Counted from the stretch's first letter, positions 1-8,278 are shown. The stretch: DNA of 34,729 bases from Planctomycetia bacterium (GCA_003170085.1 PMZT01000290.1:3746-38474); one strand, 5' to 3'. A program made the numbers and translations. The notes: generated by a model not told the origin, from the letters alone.

Positions 1-7
1 CGATGTT

Positions 8-90
8 GGGTGGCCGTGCGCCTTACGTAGGCAAGCACGGCCACGCAAAGGCGCCCGCCACGGCGGGTCTTCGACGAGGCCGTGCCACCC
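8..90. repeat. GC-rich palindromic interspersed repeat (GGGTGGC...GCCACCC type)
   Basis: The outer arms GGGTGGC (8-14) and GCCACCC (84-90) are inverted repeats. Inside, GGCCGTGC (12-19) pairs with GCACGGCC (35-42), and a further palindrome CCCGCCacGGCGGG (54-67) follows. The same words recur at 3651-3703, and the CCCGCC-GGCGGG core recurs at many sites up to 22,670. No open frame of interest covers it. It is a dispersed non-coding element of the left genome; its function is unknown. Confidence 0.7.
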
Positions 91-128
91 TTTATCCGGA
101 GAGGAATACGGATTGGCGAGATTTGCAC

Positions 129-156
129 TTGACCTCGCCGCCGAAGCGGTGATTAT
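129..156 (+). promoter_or_regulatory. candidate sigma70-like promoter for the lipoprotein gene
   Basis: TTGACC (129-134) is followed after 16 bases by GATTAT (151-156), four of six matches to TATAAT. It lies about 110 bases before the chosen start at 269. No other promoter-like pair stands out in this spacer. Confidence 0.35.
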
Positions 157-268
157 AGGGCCTATCGGGTGGCTGGCTGGACCCGCTTGGGCGGGGTGCA
201 GGCATCTTGCGCGGGCCGGGCGACGGGCGCGGCACCGGCCCAGAGGCCATTCGACGAAAGGACGCCTG

Positions 269-1117
269 ATGAGTCCATCCAGAATAATCACGGGAATCCT
301 GGCCCTCGCCGCCCTCTCACTGGCGGCCGGCTGCGCGAAGCCCCGGGCGTCTCTCCAATATGTTGCCGGCGGCCCCGAAGAGGTCGTCAACTACGACATG
401 GCGATCTACCAACTGGCCCGCGGCGACAAGGTTCAGCTCATTCTCTATCACCGCACGGCGGCGCCCGTGGGATACGCCGACCCCGACTTCGAGTACGTCT
501 TCTTCGAGTTGCCGCAACGGCCCACGTTCGGATGGCTCAAGGAAGACAACGTGCCCATCTACCGGTGGGTCCGCCATCGCGAGCACGACTTCCTGTGGCA
601 GGGCACCGCCGGCCAGGTGGAACAGCGAATCACCCAGTTCCGGGACGATCAGCGCTGCCACCTCACGTTCAAGGTCACGATGGAGCCGGTGGCCGGAACG
701 GCGGGCGGCGAATACGTCTTCAACGGCAGCGTGAGGTATCGCGAGGACATCGTTGCGACGCAGGGCCTCGTGAACCGGTACAACGACTGGATGCTCTCGG
801 TCCTGGGCCTGAAGCCGAAGATCACGGAGAGGCCGAGTACGCCCAAGGTGCCCGCCACGGCGGGTGCCGCCAAGTCGTCGTCGAAGAAGAAAAAGTCGCC
901 GCTGACGTCGACCGGGACCGCGCCGCTTTTGAACGGCCCGCGTCCGGCGACGCCGGATGAGCCGCCCGCTGCGCCTGCGGCACCGGCCGCGCCCGCGGCG
1001 CCGGGTTCCACGCCCTCGACGCCGTCGCCCGAGCCGTCAGGCCCTGCTGCCACGCCACCGCCGTCCGGGCAGTGGCCGATGGCCAAGCCGGCGGAACCCG
1101 CGCCGGAGAAGCCGTAG
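269..1117 (+). CDS. exported lipoprotein of unknown function, basic and Pro/Ala-rich tail
   Basis: The protein has 282 residues. The start at 269 is chosen over the in-frame upstream start at 113 because it has AAAGGA eight bases ahead and opens directly into a lipoprotein signal: MSPSR, a hydrophobic stretch, then the lipobox LAAGC with the lipidated Cys at residue 22. Residues about 25-185 are a compact domain rich in aromatic and charged residues that I do not recognise. From about residue 190 the sequence becomes low complexity, with an SSSKKKK patch and then Pro/Ala/Ser-rich runs typical of a wall- or envelope-spanning tail. A PATAG segment (bases 849-863) is encoded by a CCCGCC-GGCGGG palindrome also found in other genes here. 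It converges on the symporter gene with only 12 bases between stops. The envelope location is well supported, the function is not. Confidence 0.75.
   Translation: MSPSRIITGILALAALSLAAGCAKPRASLQYVAGGPEEVVNYDMAIYQLARGDKVQLILYHRTAAPVGYADPDFEYVFFELPQRPTFGWLKEDNVPIYRWVRHREHDFLWQGTAGQVEQRITQFRDDQRCHLTFKVTMEPVAGTAGGEYVFNGSVRYREDIVATQGLVNRYNDWMLSVLGLKPKITERPSTPKVPATAGAAKSSSKKKKSPLTSTGTAPLLNGPRPATPDEPPAAPAAPAAPAAPGSTPSTPSPEPSGPAATPPPSGQWPMAKPAEPAPEKP
849..863. repeat. CCCGCC-GGCGGG palindrome inside the lipoprotein gene
   Basis: CCCGCCacGGCGGGT sits in frame and encodes PATAG. The same palindrome in the same frame (Pro-Ala-Thr-Ala-Gly) occurs in the sulfatase gene at about 12,687-12,703 on the other strand. 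Confidence 0.6.
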
Positions 1118-1129
1118 TTGTTGGTAGTC

Positions 1130-3340
1130 TTACCCGCCCACGGTCACGATCAGCCAGAGGAGCGCCACGCACCCCGCGACGCCGATGAGCGTTCCCGCGA
1201 TGCCGACCCAGTCGTCGCGGTCCCACTTCTGGAACTCCCAGTTCGACCGCGGGAAGAGTTTCGTGTGGTCGAAGCGGCGCGGGTCGGCGATCGTCAGCGC
1301 CATCTCGCGGGCATCGTCTTCGTGCGAGCCGCGGACGGGCGTCTTCATGCGCCCGTAGAACATGGCCAGCCGGCGCGGGTCCTCCGGCCGGGCGATCAGC
1401 GAGACCAGAATGATCACGATCATCGGCAGCAAAATCCTGAGGATGAACGTGAGCGTCTCGTTCAGCGCCGACGGGTTCTTCGTGAGGTCCCACCCCAGTT
1501 TATCCAGCACGACCAATTCCCCGTAGAGGTATCCCTTGCCCTGCAAGACGCCTTCCTTCAGGGTAAGGCCCTCGCTCCAGAAGACCGCCTTCTGCGGCAA
1601 GGGGTAGGTCTTCTCGAACTTCTGGCCCACCTCGAGGGGCTGCGGCCGCTCGCCCTTGGCCTGGCGGCGCGCGCTCAGGTCGTCCCACCGGGCGATCTGC
1701 TTCTCGCGGTCCGTCACGTCCATCTCGCGGGCCGTATAGACATGGGTCACCGGCTCGGGGTTGGTGGTCTTGAGGAGGTACTCCTGCGTGGTCATGCCGG
1801 GGATCAGCGGCAGGCCGAAGGGCAGGACGAGCGTGATGACGAACGTGATGATCATCGAGGCCCAGGCGCCGATGCGGTTGGTCCGTCGCCACAGGATGCC
1901 CAGCCAGAAGGCGGCCGCCAGGATGCAGTTGAACGTAGCCTGGAACTTCAGGAGGTCGAAGATGTTGGTGAACTTGGCGGCGATCAGCACGGCCACGACC
2001 AGATAGAACGTGCTGAACACGCGGCCCACCCACACGTAGTGGCGCTCCGACCGGCCCGGCACGAGCGGCCGGTAAACGCTGCCGGTGAGGATGGCGGCGG
2101 TGGTCAGCATGAGCATCGAGGCCATTGACATGAGTGCCGCCATCAGGCACGCGATCATGAGGCCCACCAGCCCCAGCCCCACGGGGCCCAGCAGGTCGCG
2201 CGTGGCGTAGCCCCAGATGTAATCGGCGTCGCGGATCGAGTCGCCGTAAATCACCAGGCACATCAGGGCCACGAACCCCATGATGATCATCGCGTACCGC
2301 TTCATGAAGATGCCGGTGACGAACCCGTAGCGGGCGGTGTGCTCGTCCTTGGCCGACCCGGTGCTCGTGAGCTGGTTGGCCTGGACGGCCACGTTCAGCA
2401 CGCCCAGGACGCTGAAGGCGGCGATCCAGTACCACGTGAAGTCGATCAGCTTGGGCGAGCCCCAGAGCTCGAAGAACGACTCCGGCAGCTTCGCGTGCAT
2501 CGTCTGGAAGACGCCCCAGAAGCCCGTCGTCCCGTTCGCCGCGTTCACTTGCATCATGGCGAACGGAATCAGGATGAACGTCAGGATGATGATGAAGCAG
2601 CCCTGGATGAGGTCGGTGATGAACGCGGCCTCCAGCCCCCCGGCCACCGTATAGAGGAGCGTGACGGCCGCCACGACCACGATCAGCACGTTCTCGTCGA
2701 TATAGGAGAACTCTTTGCGCGGGTTCGCCTTGCGGATCTCCTTGATGCGGTCCTGCTGCGCGGGGGTCAGCGACTTGTAGTCCTTCTGCTCGAGGGTCTG
2801 GAGCTCCCTGGCCATGTCGTACTGCGCCTTCTCGGTGACGGTCAGTTCCACCGCCGGTTTGAAGCTGATGGCCGCCACCGTTTTCGACATGGCCACGAGG
2901 CCCATGGCCGCGGTCATCATGAAGAACAGGGCCTGGATCACGGCGAAAAAGCCGGCCATGGATTTCGAGCCGTAGCGCTCCTCGAAAAAGTCGGCCAGCG
3001 TGAGCAGCCGCATCCGCCGATACCACACCGAGGTCATCCAGAAGACCGGCATGTTGAAGAGGCCGCCGGCGATGTTCATCCAGATGCCCGAGGCCCCGTT
3101 CTTCGCCACCGTGGTCGTGATGGTGACCACGGCGCTGGCCGACGTGGCCTGGCCGAACGCGGCAAACGTCTGGATCAGCTTCCCGAACTGCCGGTTGCCC
3201 AGGAAGTAGCCCTCCTGGTTGTGGACGTGCTTCATCGACCAGTACCCGATGAAGAGCATGCCGCCGAAGTAGAGGACGATTGTGGTGATGTCGGCCGTCG
3301 TGAGGCCGTACACCATGAAGGCGAGCGGCAGCGAAGGCAT
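1130..3340 (-). CDS. sodium:solute symporter family protein (SSS, TC 2.A.21)
   Basis: The protein has 736 residues and many hydrophobic membrane segments. The start at 3340 (MPSLPLAF) is preferred over an upstream in-frame start at 3409 because AAGGAG lies 10 bases before it; 3316 is a third option. Early residues (TIVLYFGGMLFIGYW, then a glycine-rich VVTITTTVAKNGASG segment) match the N-terminus of SSS transporters, which couple Na+ to import of sugars, organic acids or amino acids across the inner membrane. Two hydrophilic insertions stand out: about 55 residues after the fourth or fifth membrane segment and about 110 residues before the last segments (bases about 1,480-1,800). They make it longer than the usual 500-600 residues. 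The polysaccharide-degradation context suggests a sugar substrate, but specificity cannot be read from sequence. Confidence 0.88.
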   Translation of the reverse strand: MPSLPLAFMVYGLTTADITTIVLYFGGMLFIGYWSMKHVHNQEGYFLGNRQFGKLIQTFAAFGQATSASAVVTITTTVAKNGASGIWMNIAGGLFNMPVFWMTSVWYRRMRLLTLADFFEERYGSKSMAGFFAVIQALFFMMTAAMGLVAMSKTVAAISFKPAVELTVTEKAQYDMARELQTLEQKDYKSLTPAQQDRIKEIRKANPRKEFSYIDENVLIVVVAAVTLLYTVAGGLEAAFITDLIQGCFIIILTFILIPFAMMQVNAANGTTGFWGVFQTMHAKLPESFFELWGSPKLIDFTWYWIAAFSVLGVLNVAVQANQLTSTGSAKDEHTARYGFVTGIFMKRYAMIIMGFVALMCLVIYGDSIRDADYIWGYATRDLLGPVGLGLVGLMIACLMAALMSMASMLMLTTAAILTGSVYRPLVPGRSERHYVWVGRVFSTFYLVVAVLIAAKFTNIFDLLKFQATFNCILAAAFWLGILWRRTNRIGAWASMIITFVITLVLPFGLPLIPGMTTQEYLLKTTNPEPVTHVYTAREMDVTDREKQIARWDDLSARRQAKGERPQPLEVGQKFEKTYPLPQKAVFWSEGLTLKEGVLQGKGYLYGELVVLDKLGWDLTKNPSALNETLTFILRILLPMIVIILVSLIARPEDPRRLAMFYGRMKTPVRGSHEDDAREMALTIADPRRFDHTKLFPRSNWEFQKWDRDDWVGIAGTLIGVAGCVALLWLIVTVGG

Positions 3341-3372
3341 GGGTATGCGGCTCCTTTGCGTCAGTCGCGCAA

Positions 3373-3392
3373 GCCCCCGGCATCGCCGGGGG
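3373..3392. repeat. CCCCCGGC-GCCGGGGG hairpin repeat, copy 1
   Basis: A perfect 8-base stem CCCCCGGC (3374-3381) and GCCGGGGG (3385-3392) has a three-base loop. An inverted copy with the same stem lies at 22764-22782. It sits just upstream of the symporter gene. It could act in RNA as a hairpin, but no T-run follows. Confidence 0.6.
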
Positions 3393-3479
3393 ATCTGATC
3401 CCCACGCATGTCGAAGATCCGCCGCGGCGGGCGTGGGGCTTGTCGCTTACGGCCCCGTCGCGGCGCGGTGGATTCGCAT

Positions 3480-3568
3480 GACAGCGCTCAATGGCCATTT
3501 GCGCCCAACGACGATTTGCGCGGCGGGTCTCCGCACCCGCCGCGCAAGACCTTGGGAGTAGCGCTGTC
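3480..3568. repeat. nested palindromic repeat (GCGCGGCGGGT stem), copy 1
   Basis: The core is a perfect 13-base stem, TTGCGCGGCGGGT (3516-3528) with loop CTCCGC and ACCCGCCGCGCAA (3535-3547), followed by GACCTTG. Outer arms GACAGCGCT (3480-3488) and AGCGCTGTC (3560-3568) are perfect inverted repeats. A second copy with identical core and loop is at 9652-9725. The architecture is that of a small REP- or MITE-like element. No coding sequence is visible here. Confidence 0.75.
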
Positions 3569-3650
3569 CTATTCGCGTGGTATCTTCGCCGCCGCGGCGC
3601 GGCTTGCAACTGTTTTCTTCGGGGGAAAGTGCCGCTTACTTACGGGTGCC

Positions 3651-3759
3651 GGGTGGCACGGCCTCTGTTACCCGCCCTGGCGGGCGCTGTTGGGTGGCCG
3701 TGCTTCCTGAGAAGGGGTGTGACTCCGGCAAAAAGGGCCACGGCGCGCCCGAGATGTGA
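3651..3759. repeat. interspersed palindromic repeat of the 8-90 family
   Basis: GGGTGGCACGGCC (3651-3663), CCCGCCctGGCGGGC (3671-3685) and GGGTGGCCGTGC (3692-3703) repeat the words seen at 8-90 in a new order. The spacer 3341-3786 is otherwise without a gene and consists largely of such elements. Confidence 0.6.
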
Positions 3760-3786
3760 ACCTGCGACCGGTGGGGTTGTGAACCC

Positions 3787-3816
3787 TTGGCAACGTCACG
3801 ACGGACGGTGTATACT
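3787..3816 (+). promoter_or_regulatory. candidate sigma70-like promoter upstream of the MBL/beta-helix gene
   Basis: TTGGCA (3787-3792) and TATACT (3811-3816) are separated by 18 bases. This is the best promoter-like pair in the spacer. The transcript would have a leader of about 180 bases before the start at 4006, containing the small open frame at 3837. Confidence 0.5.
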
Positions 3817-3836
3817 GCGGCCGGCAGGAATGCATC

Positions 3837-3953
3837 TTGAACCGTCGCCGGAAACTCAAGACAAAGACGCTGGCGCGCCGCCGGCGTCTGAACCACGGAA
3901 TGCCCCGACTGAAAGAACCTGACCGGCCCGAGAAACCCTCACTTGCGCCGTGA
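3837..3953 (+). CDS. possible small basic protein (38 residues, TTG start)
   Basis: A TTG codon with AGGA eight bases before it opens a frame encoding a very basic peptide (NRRRKLKTK, then ARRRRLNHG) ending at the TGA at 3951-3953. It lies directly after the promoter at 3787-3816, in the leader of the large gene. Arg-rich frames arise by chance in GC-rich DNA and I do not recognise a family. An overlapping 30-residue ATG frame from 3830 is less likely, because the AGGA then touches the ATG. Treat as a candidate only. Confidence 0.22.
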   Translation: MNRRRKLKTKTLARRRRLNHGMPRLKEPDRPEKPSLAP

Positions 3954-4005
3954 GCTTGTGGGCTTAATCGTGCCATGTACGCTACAGACATACAGGGAAT
4001 ACCAA

Positions 4006-7000
4006 ATGAAACGATGGACGGCTCTCACCCTGGGCGTCGTGGCGTTACTTCTGGCGACAGTTGCGTTAGCGGCCGAGACGCCGTCTCGCCCGTCGGCGAC
4101 GCCGGAAGACTTGATCCGCATGTTCGACCGCGATGGAGACGGGCGGATCAGCCGCGAAGAAGCCCCGGAGCGGATGCGGCAACGCTGGGACCAGATCGAT
4201 ACCGACCATGACGGGTTCATCACGCCGGAAGAACTCAAGGCACGCGACGCCCGCGTGGGCGCGACGGGAAGCCCCGCCGGGCAGCTCGCGCCCGGGTCTT
4301 CCGGCGGCGGGCGCCCGCAAGACGCCGGTCTGGCTGCCCGCTTTCAGCCCGGCGGCAAGTTCACGGTCATCACCGTGGGGACCGGTTCGCCCCGGTACGA
4401 TCCTGAGCGGTCCGGCCCGTCCGCGATGATCCAGTACCAGCGACGGTACTTCCTTGTAGATATGGGCAACGGCACCCAGGCCAAGCTGCACGAGGCGGGC
4501 ATCACGCCGAGGCAGATCGACGCCCTCCTCCTGACCCACCATCACCTGGATCACAATGAGGAGTTCATCCCGCTGTTCATGGGCACGCGCCTGGCCGGCG
4601 GGAAGCCGGAGATCGTCGGGCCGCCCCGGACCAAGGCCCTCGTGGATTTCATCACGGATTTCTACGCCGAGGACATCCGCTATCGCCTTCAGCGCAGCGG
4701 CCGGACTCCGGAGGACTTCGCCCCGGCTTCGATCCGCGAAATCCAGGGCGGCGAGAGCTTCGACTTGGGCGGGCTCAAGGTGACCACGGCCCGGGTGAAC
4801 CACACGATCCACACCGTGGCCTATCGCTTCGATGCCGACGGCCTGTCAATCGTCATCTCCGGGGACCTTTTCTACTCGGAAAGCCTGGTCGATCTGGCCC
4901 GCGGCGCGGATGTACTGGTGATCGATTCCGGCGGCGCCATCGTCAGAAAGGGTGAGCCTGCGAAGGGCGGCGGTCCGCTCGCCGGGGCCGCCGAGGGGCG
5001 AGGCCGTGCCGATGCCCTGAAGGCGCACTCGAGCTTGCAGGAAATCATCGCCATGGCCCAGAAGTCCGGCGCCAAACGACTGGTGCTGACGCACATTGCC
5101 CCGGGCGAGGTCGACGAGCAGGCCACGATCCGCGCCATCGGCGAGGGCTACAAGGGAGAAGTCATCGTTGCCCACGACCTCCTGGAAGTGTCCCCGGCGA
5201 CCGGGCAGGTGCCGGCGGCGGCCGGGCAAGCACCTGCGCCAACTGCGGGCAGTGCCCGTGTCCACGTCAGTGCCGCGGGCAGCACCGCGAAGCCGGACGG
5301 CAAGAGTTGGGCGACGGCCTTCCAGGCGGTCCAGACCGGCATCGATGCCGCGGCGAATCAGGGCGGCGGCGAGGTCTGGGTGGCCCAGGGCGTTTACAAG
5401 CCCACCAGCGGCAGCGATCGCAACATATCGATTCAACTGCGCAGCGGCGTCGCCCTCTACGGTGGGTTTGGGGGAACCGAACGCCAACGCGATGAGCGCG
5501 ACTGGCAGCGGAATCCGACGGTTCTGTCGGGCGACATCGGCCAGCAGGGCGTGGCGACGGACAATTCCTATCACGTCGTGACCGGCGCCGACGGCGCGGT
5601 GCTGGACGGATTCGTGATCACGGGCGGATATGGGCTGGATGCGGGAAGGCCGGCCGGGATGGGCCGGGAGGGCGGCGGGCAGGCTCGGCAAGGGCCGCCC
5701 GGCCAGGGGCCGCCGATTCACATTACGCCCGAGACGATTCTGGCCGGCGCAAGCCCCGGGTCCGGGGCCGGGATGTTGAACTTTCAGTGCGCCCCGACCG
5801 TGCGCAACTGCACCTTCAAGGACAACTCCGCCGGCAAGGGCGGGGCGATGTACAACATGGCCAGCCGGAGTTTTCCGCCGCGGCGCGATGCCGCCGCACC
5901 CGCGCCGCTCGTGGTCGATTGCCGGTTCGTTGGTAACAATGCCAAGGGCCGGGGTGGGGCGGTCGCCAACGACCTGGGCACCAGCCCCACTTTCCGCGGC
6001 TGCGCGTTCGTTGACAACTCCTGCGACGCCAAAGGCGGCGCCGTCTACAATGATTTCGGTTGTTCGCCCACGCTGGTCAACTGCCTGTTCGCCCGGAACT
6101 GCGCCCTTGAGGCCGGGGCGATGGGCAACGACGGCGGCTCGGCGCCGCTGATCGTGCATTGCACCTTCACGCGCAACGTGGCCGAGGAGGAAGGCGCTGC
6201 CCTTTACCAGGGGACCGGCCCGGCCAACAGCCCGGTGGTGTTCGGCTGCATCCTTTGGGACAACCGATGCGAGCACGGGCCGGCGGAGATCTTCAACTGG
6301 CACGACAACGATCCGCAGGTGACCGGTTCCTGTATCCAGGGCGGGTATCCAGGCCAGGGCAACTTCGAAAGCGATCCGAAATTCGTCGATCCGGACAAGG
6401 GCGATTACCAGTTGCGCCCGGACTCGCCGTGCAAGAACATCGGGTACACGGCTGCCGCGCCTGAGGATCTGGTGAAGCGGGCCGACACGCGTCCGGCGCC
6501 GGGCATGGACTCCCGGCCCGCTCCCGAAACGAAATCCCCCGTCGCGGCGCGTACCCCGGCGGGCACCCCGCCGGCGATCCTCTACGTTAACGCCGGCAAC
6601 GCGCAGGGGCCGTGGGACGGAACTTCGTGGGCGCGGGCCTACCGGTCTCTCGAGGAGGCCCTCGCCGCCGCTTCGGGCCGGCGGGCGGAAGTGTGGGTCG
6701 CCGCCGGTACGTACAAGCCCGCGACCGGCGCGGACCGTGTCGCAGACTCGCCGGGGCGGGCAGCGGCCTTCCAGTTGCACGACGGCGTTGAAGTGTACGG
6801 CGGCTTCCGCGGCCGCGAAACGCAGCGGTCCGAGCGCGATTGGCAGGCCAATGCGACGATCCTCAGCGGGGACGTCGGCCGCGCGGGCGACGCTTCCGAT
6901 AATGCCTATCACGTCGTGATCGGCGCGGATGGCGCGGTGCTGGACGGGTTCGTGGTTTGCGACGGAAACGCCGACGGTCGGACGTACGACGCCAAGGGCG

Positions 7001-7722
7001 CCGGGATGATCAACTACCGCCGGGCCGCCCAGGTGGGGCCGATGGGCGCGGCCACCGGCGTCTCGCCGGTCGTCCGCAACTGCACGTTCACGCACAACCG
7101 GGCCCGCGAAGGCGGCGCGGTCTACAACTACGACCGCGGCGCGCCGGAGTTCATCCACTGCCGGTTCGTGGAGAATGCCGCCGACTATGGCGGCGCGATG
7201 GTGGATCGCGTCGGCGTCAGGTCCGTCCTGACCGGGTGCGAGTTTCAGGGCAACACGGCCCGGTGGCGGGGCGGCGCGGTCTATCTCGACTACGGGTCGC
7301 GCCCGCGCATGACCGACTGCCGCTTTACCGGCAACCGCTCGGAGTGCCACGGCGGCGCGCTGGCCACCATCAGCCGCGCCTCCCAACTGGAGAACACGAT
7401 TGCCGTGCTGAAGAACTGCACGTTTGCCGGAAACAAGGCGACGATGCGCGGCGGCGCCCTCTCGAATTTCGACAACGGCATCCTGGGGCTGGACGCCTGC
7501 ACTTTTTCCGACAACCTCGCCGGAACAGGGGGCGGCGCGATGTCGAACGAATCCCGCAGCCGGGCGGTGCTCGTGGACTGCCGGTTTGCCGGTAATCGGT
7601 CCGAGCGCGGCCAGGCTGATGTCGCCACGGACGACACTTCCAGCGTCAGTCGCGACCGCTCGGACTGGCCGGATCAGACGGTCCGACCGAAGCCCATGGG
7701 CTTCGGGCCGCCGCGCCGGTAG
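4006..7722 (+). CDS. exported EF-hand / metallo-beta-lactamase / double beta-helix fusion protein
   Basis: The protein has 1,238 residues. The start at 4006 has AGGGA upstream and opens a Sec signal peptide (about residues 1-23, cleavage after LALA-A); an earlier in-frame start at 3943 adds only residues unlike a signal. Residues 40-78 hold two EF-hand loops, DRDGDGRISREE and DTDHDGFITPEE. Residues about 116-395 are a metallo-beta-lactamase fold: GTGSPRYDPERSGPS near the start, zinc motif HHHLDH (178-183), VNHTIHTVAYR, GDL with Asp287, and LTHIAP with His363. This pattern resembles the RNase Z-like/AtsA-type arylsulfatase branch. From about 418 and again from about 857 there are two right-handed beta-helix domains, with repeated FxxN and GGAxYN units like those in chlamydial Pmp repeats. 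A secreted or surface hydrolase is likely; a sulfatase role fits the neighbourhood but is inference. Confidence 0.85.
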   Translation: MKRWTALTLGVVALLLATVALAAETPSRPSATPEDLIRMFDRDGDGRISREEAPERMRQRWDQIDTDHDGFITPEELKARDARVGATGSPAGQLAPGSSGGGRPQDAGLAARFQPGGKFTVITVGTGSPRYDPERSGPSAMIQYQRRYFLVDMGNGTQAKLHEAGITPRQIDALLLTHHHLDHNEEFIPLFMGTRLAGGKPEIVGPPRTKALVDFITDFYAEDIRYRLQRSGRTPEDFAPASIREIQGGESFDLGGLKVTTARVNHTIHTVAYRFDADGLSIVISGDLFYSESLVDLARGADVLVIDSGGAIVRKGEPAKGGGPLAGAAEGRGRADALKAHSSLQEIIAMAQKSGAKRLVLTHIAPGEVDEQATIRAIGEGYKGEVIVAHDLLEVSPATGQVPAAAGQAPAPTAGSARVHVSAAGSTAKPDGKSWATAFQAVQTGIDAAANQGGGEVWVAQGVYKPTSGSDRNISIQLRSGVALYGGFGGTERQRDERDWQRNPTVLSGDIGQQGVATDNSYHVVTGADGAVLDGFVITGGYGLDAGRPAGMGREGGGQARQGPPGQGPPIHITPETILAGASPGSGAGMLNFQCAPTVRNCTFKDNSAGKGGAMYNMASRSFPPRRDAAAPAPLVVDCRFVGNNAKGRGGAVANDLGTSPTFRGCAFVDNSCDAKGGAVYNDFGCSPTLVNCLFARNCALEAGAMGNDGGSAPLIVHCTFTRNVAEEEGAALYQGTGPANSPVVFGCILWDNRCEHGPAEIFNWHDNDPQVTGSCIQGGYPGQGNFESDPKFVDPDKGDYQLRPDSPCKNIGYTAAAPEDLVKRADTRPAPGMDSRPAPETKSPVAARTPAGTPPAILYVNAGNAQGPWDGTSWARAYRSLEEALAAASGRRAEVWVAAGTYKPATGADRVADSPGRAAAFQLHDGVEVYGGFRGRETQRSERDWQANATILSGDVGRAGDASDNAYHVVIGADGAVLDGFVVCDGNADGRTYDAKGAGMINYRRAAQVGPMGAATGVSPVVRNCTFTHNRAREGGAVYNYDRGAPEFIHCRFVENAADYGGAMVDRVGVRSVLTGCEFQGNTARWRGGAVYLDYGSRPRMTDCRFTGNRSECHGGALATISRASQLENTIAVLKNCTFAGNKATMRGGALSNFDNGILGLDACTFSDNLAGTGGGAMSNESRSRAVLVDCRFAGNRSERGQADVATDDTSSVSRDRSDWPDQTVRPKPMGFGPPRR

Positions 7723-7809
7723 TCCTTCGCACGTGATGGCGTGAGTGGGTCGGATAAGCCGATCTCCCATGAGGCACCGAGGATGCCTCAAGCGACAAAG
7801 GAGACCGGC

Positions 7810-7899
7810 ATGAACAAGAAGTACGTGGTGCGGTTGACAAGTGAGAAATGCCAGACGCCTCGTTCAATTGCGGATTTCGAATTGCGAATTGCGGATTGA
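7810..7899 (+). pseudogene. truncated N-terminus of an IS630-type transposase
   Basis: An ATG with AAAGGAGA seven bases before it encodes MNKKYVVRLTSEK, which resembles the start of IS630-family transposases (MNKKYVVRL-T-E-E type). After about 16 residues the frame enters a dispersed repeat and stops at 7897-7899. Only the first piece of the gene remains. No terminal inverted repeats are evident. Recognition is from a short stretch, so confidence is moderate. Confidence 0.5.
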
Positions 7900-7957
7900 A
7901 ACGGCACCCGCACGTCGCTTTTTCTAATTCGCAATCCGCATTCCGCAATCCGCAATC
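7863..7957. repeat. AT-richer dispersed repeat (GCGAATTGCGGATT words)
   Basis: The words GCGGATT and GCGAATT are repeated on the left arm (7868-7899), and their complements AATTCGCAATCCGC and CGCAATCCGCAAT on the right arm (7925-7957), around a GC-rich middle. This type of inverted repeat is common between genes in several environmental phyla. It separates the transposase remnant from the VOC remnant. Confidence 0.6.
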
Positions 7958-7960
7958 GCG

Positions 7961-8128
7961 TTCGCCGCCTACGGCAAGCCCCTCGAACTCATGACCGGCA
8001 AGAACCACAAGCGGCAACTCAACCTCTTCGGCCCGGATGGCGTCCGCGTGGAGTTGATGGAGCCGGACACCTTTGACGGCAAGCCCGTTCCGCCCGCCGA
8101 TGCCCCGCTGCCGAAAAAGGAGAAGTGA
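7961..8128 (+). pseudogene. C-terminal fragment of a VOC/glyoxalase family protein
   Basis: An open stretch of 55 codons ending in TGA at 8126-8128 encodes KNHKRQLNLFGPDGVRVELM and then a Pro-rich end. The pattern RQLN-LF-PDG-RVELME is the last beta strands of vicinal-oxygen-chelate (glyoxalase/bleomycin-resistance) proteins, including the metal-ligand Glu. The N-terminal half is missing, replaced by the repeat at 7863-7957, so this is a broken gene. Confidence 0.6.
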
Positions 8129-8129
8129 A

Positions 8130-8240
8130 ATCACGCGCCACCTTACGGCGCTGCGGTCTCTGCTCGCGCTGCTTCTCGGCAGCCCTCTGGCGCTGGCCGA
8201 ACAGGCGAACTACGAGCCTCCCACGGCGCGAATCCGGTAA
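8130..8240 (+). pseudogene. signal-peptide-like fragment without a normal start codon
   Basis: Starting one base after the VOC stop, an ATC codon stands where a start would be, with AAGGAG placed correctly before it. The frame reads ITRHLTALRSLLALLLG and continues to an LALAEQ cleavage-like site, then stops at 8238-8240 after 36 codons. It looks like the 5' end of a secreted-protein gene whose ATG became ATC and whose body was lost. Genuine ATC initiation of a tiny peptide is possible but much less likely. Confidence 0.35.
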
Positions 8241-8272
8241 AGGTCCACGGCGCTGCCGCGGCCGGCAACCGC

Positions 8273-8278
8273 TATAAT
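8273..8278 (+). promoter_or_regulatory. candidate -10 box before the Gfo/Idh gene
   Basis: A perfect TATAAT lies 80 bases before the start at 8359. No good -35 hexamer is visible at 16-18 bases upstream, so the call rests on the -10 alone. Confidence 0.3.

Noticed and set aside
113-268. N-terminal extension of the lipoprotein gene
   Set aside because: No ribosome site at 113, and a lipoprotein signal with its own AAAGGA starts at 269.
3341-3409. N-terminal extension of the symporter
   Set aside because: These codons translate a palindromic repeat (IPRRCRGL); the ribosome site fits the start at 3340.
3341-3786. CRISPR array in the repeat-rich spacer
   Set aside because: The palindromes are of several kinds, irregularly spaced, without unique spacers of constant length or any cas gene.
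4846-7791. 981-codon open frame antisense to the MBL/beta-helix gene
   Set aside because: It is a GC-skew shadow: the plus strand has a signal peptide, catalytic motifs and repeats, while the antisense frame has no recognisable domain and is Arg/Pro-rich.
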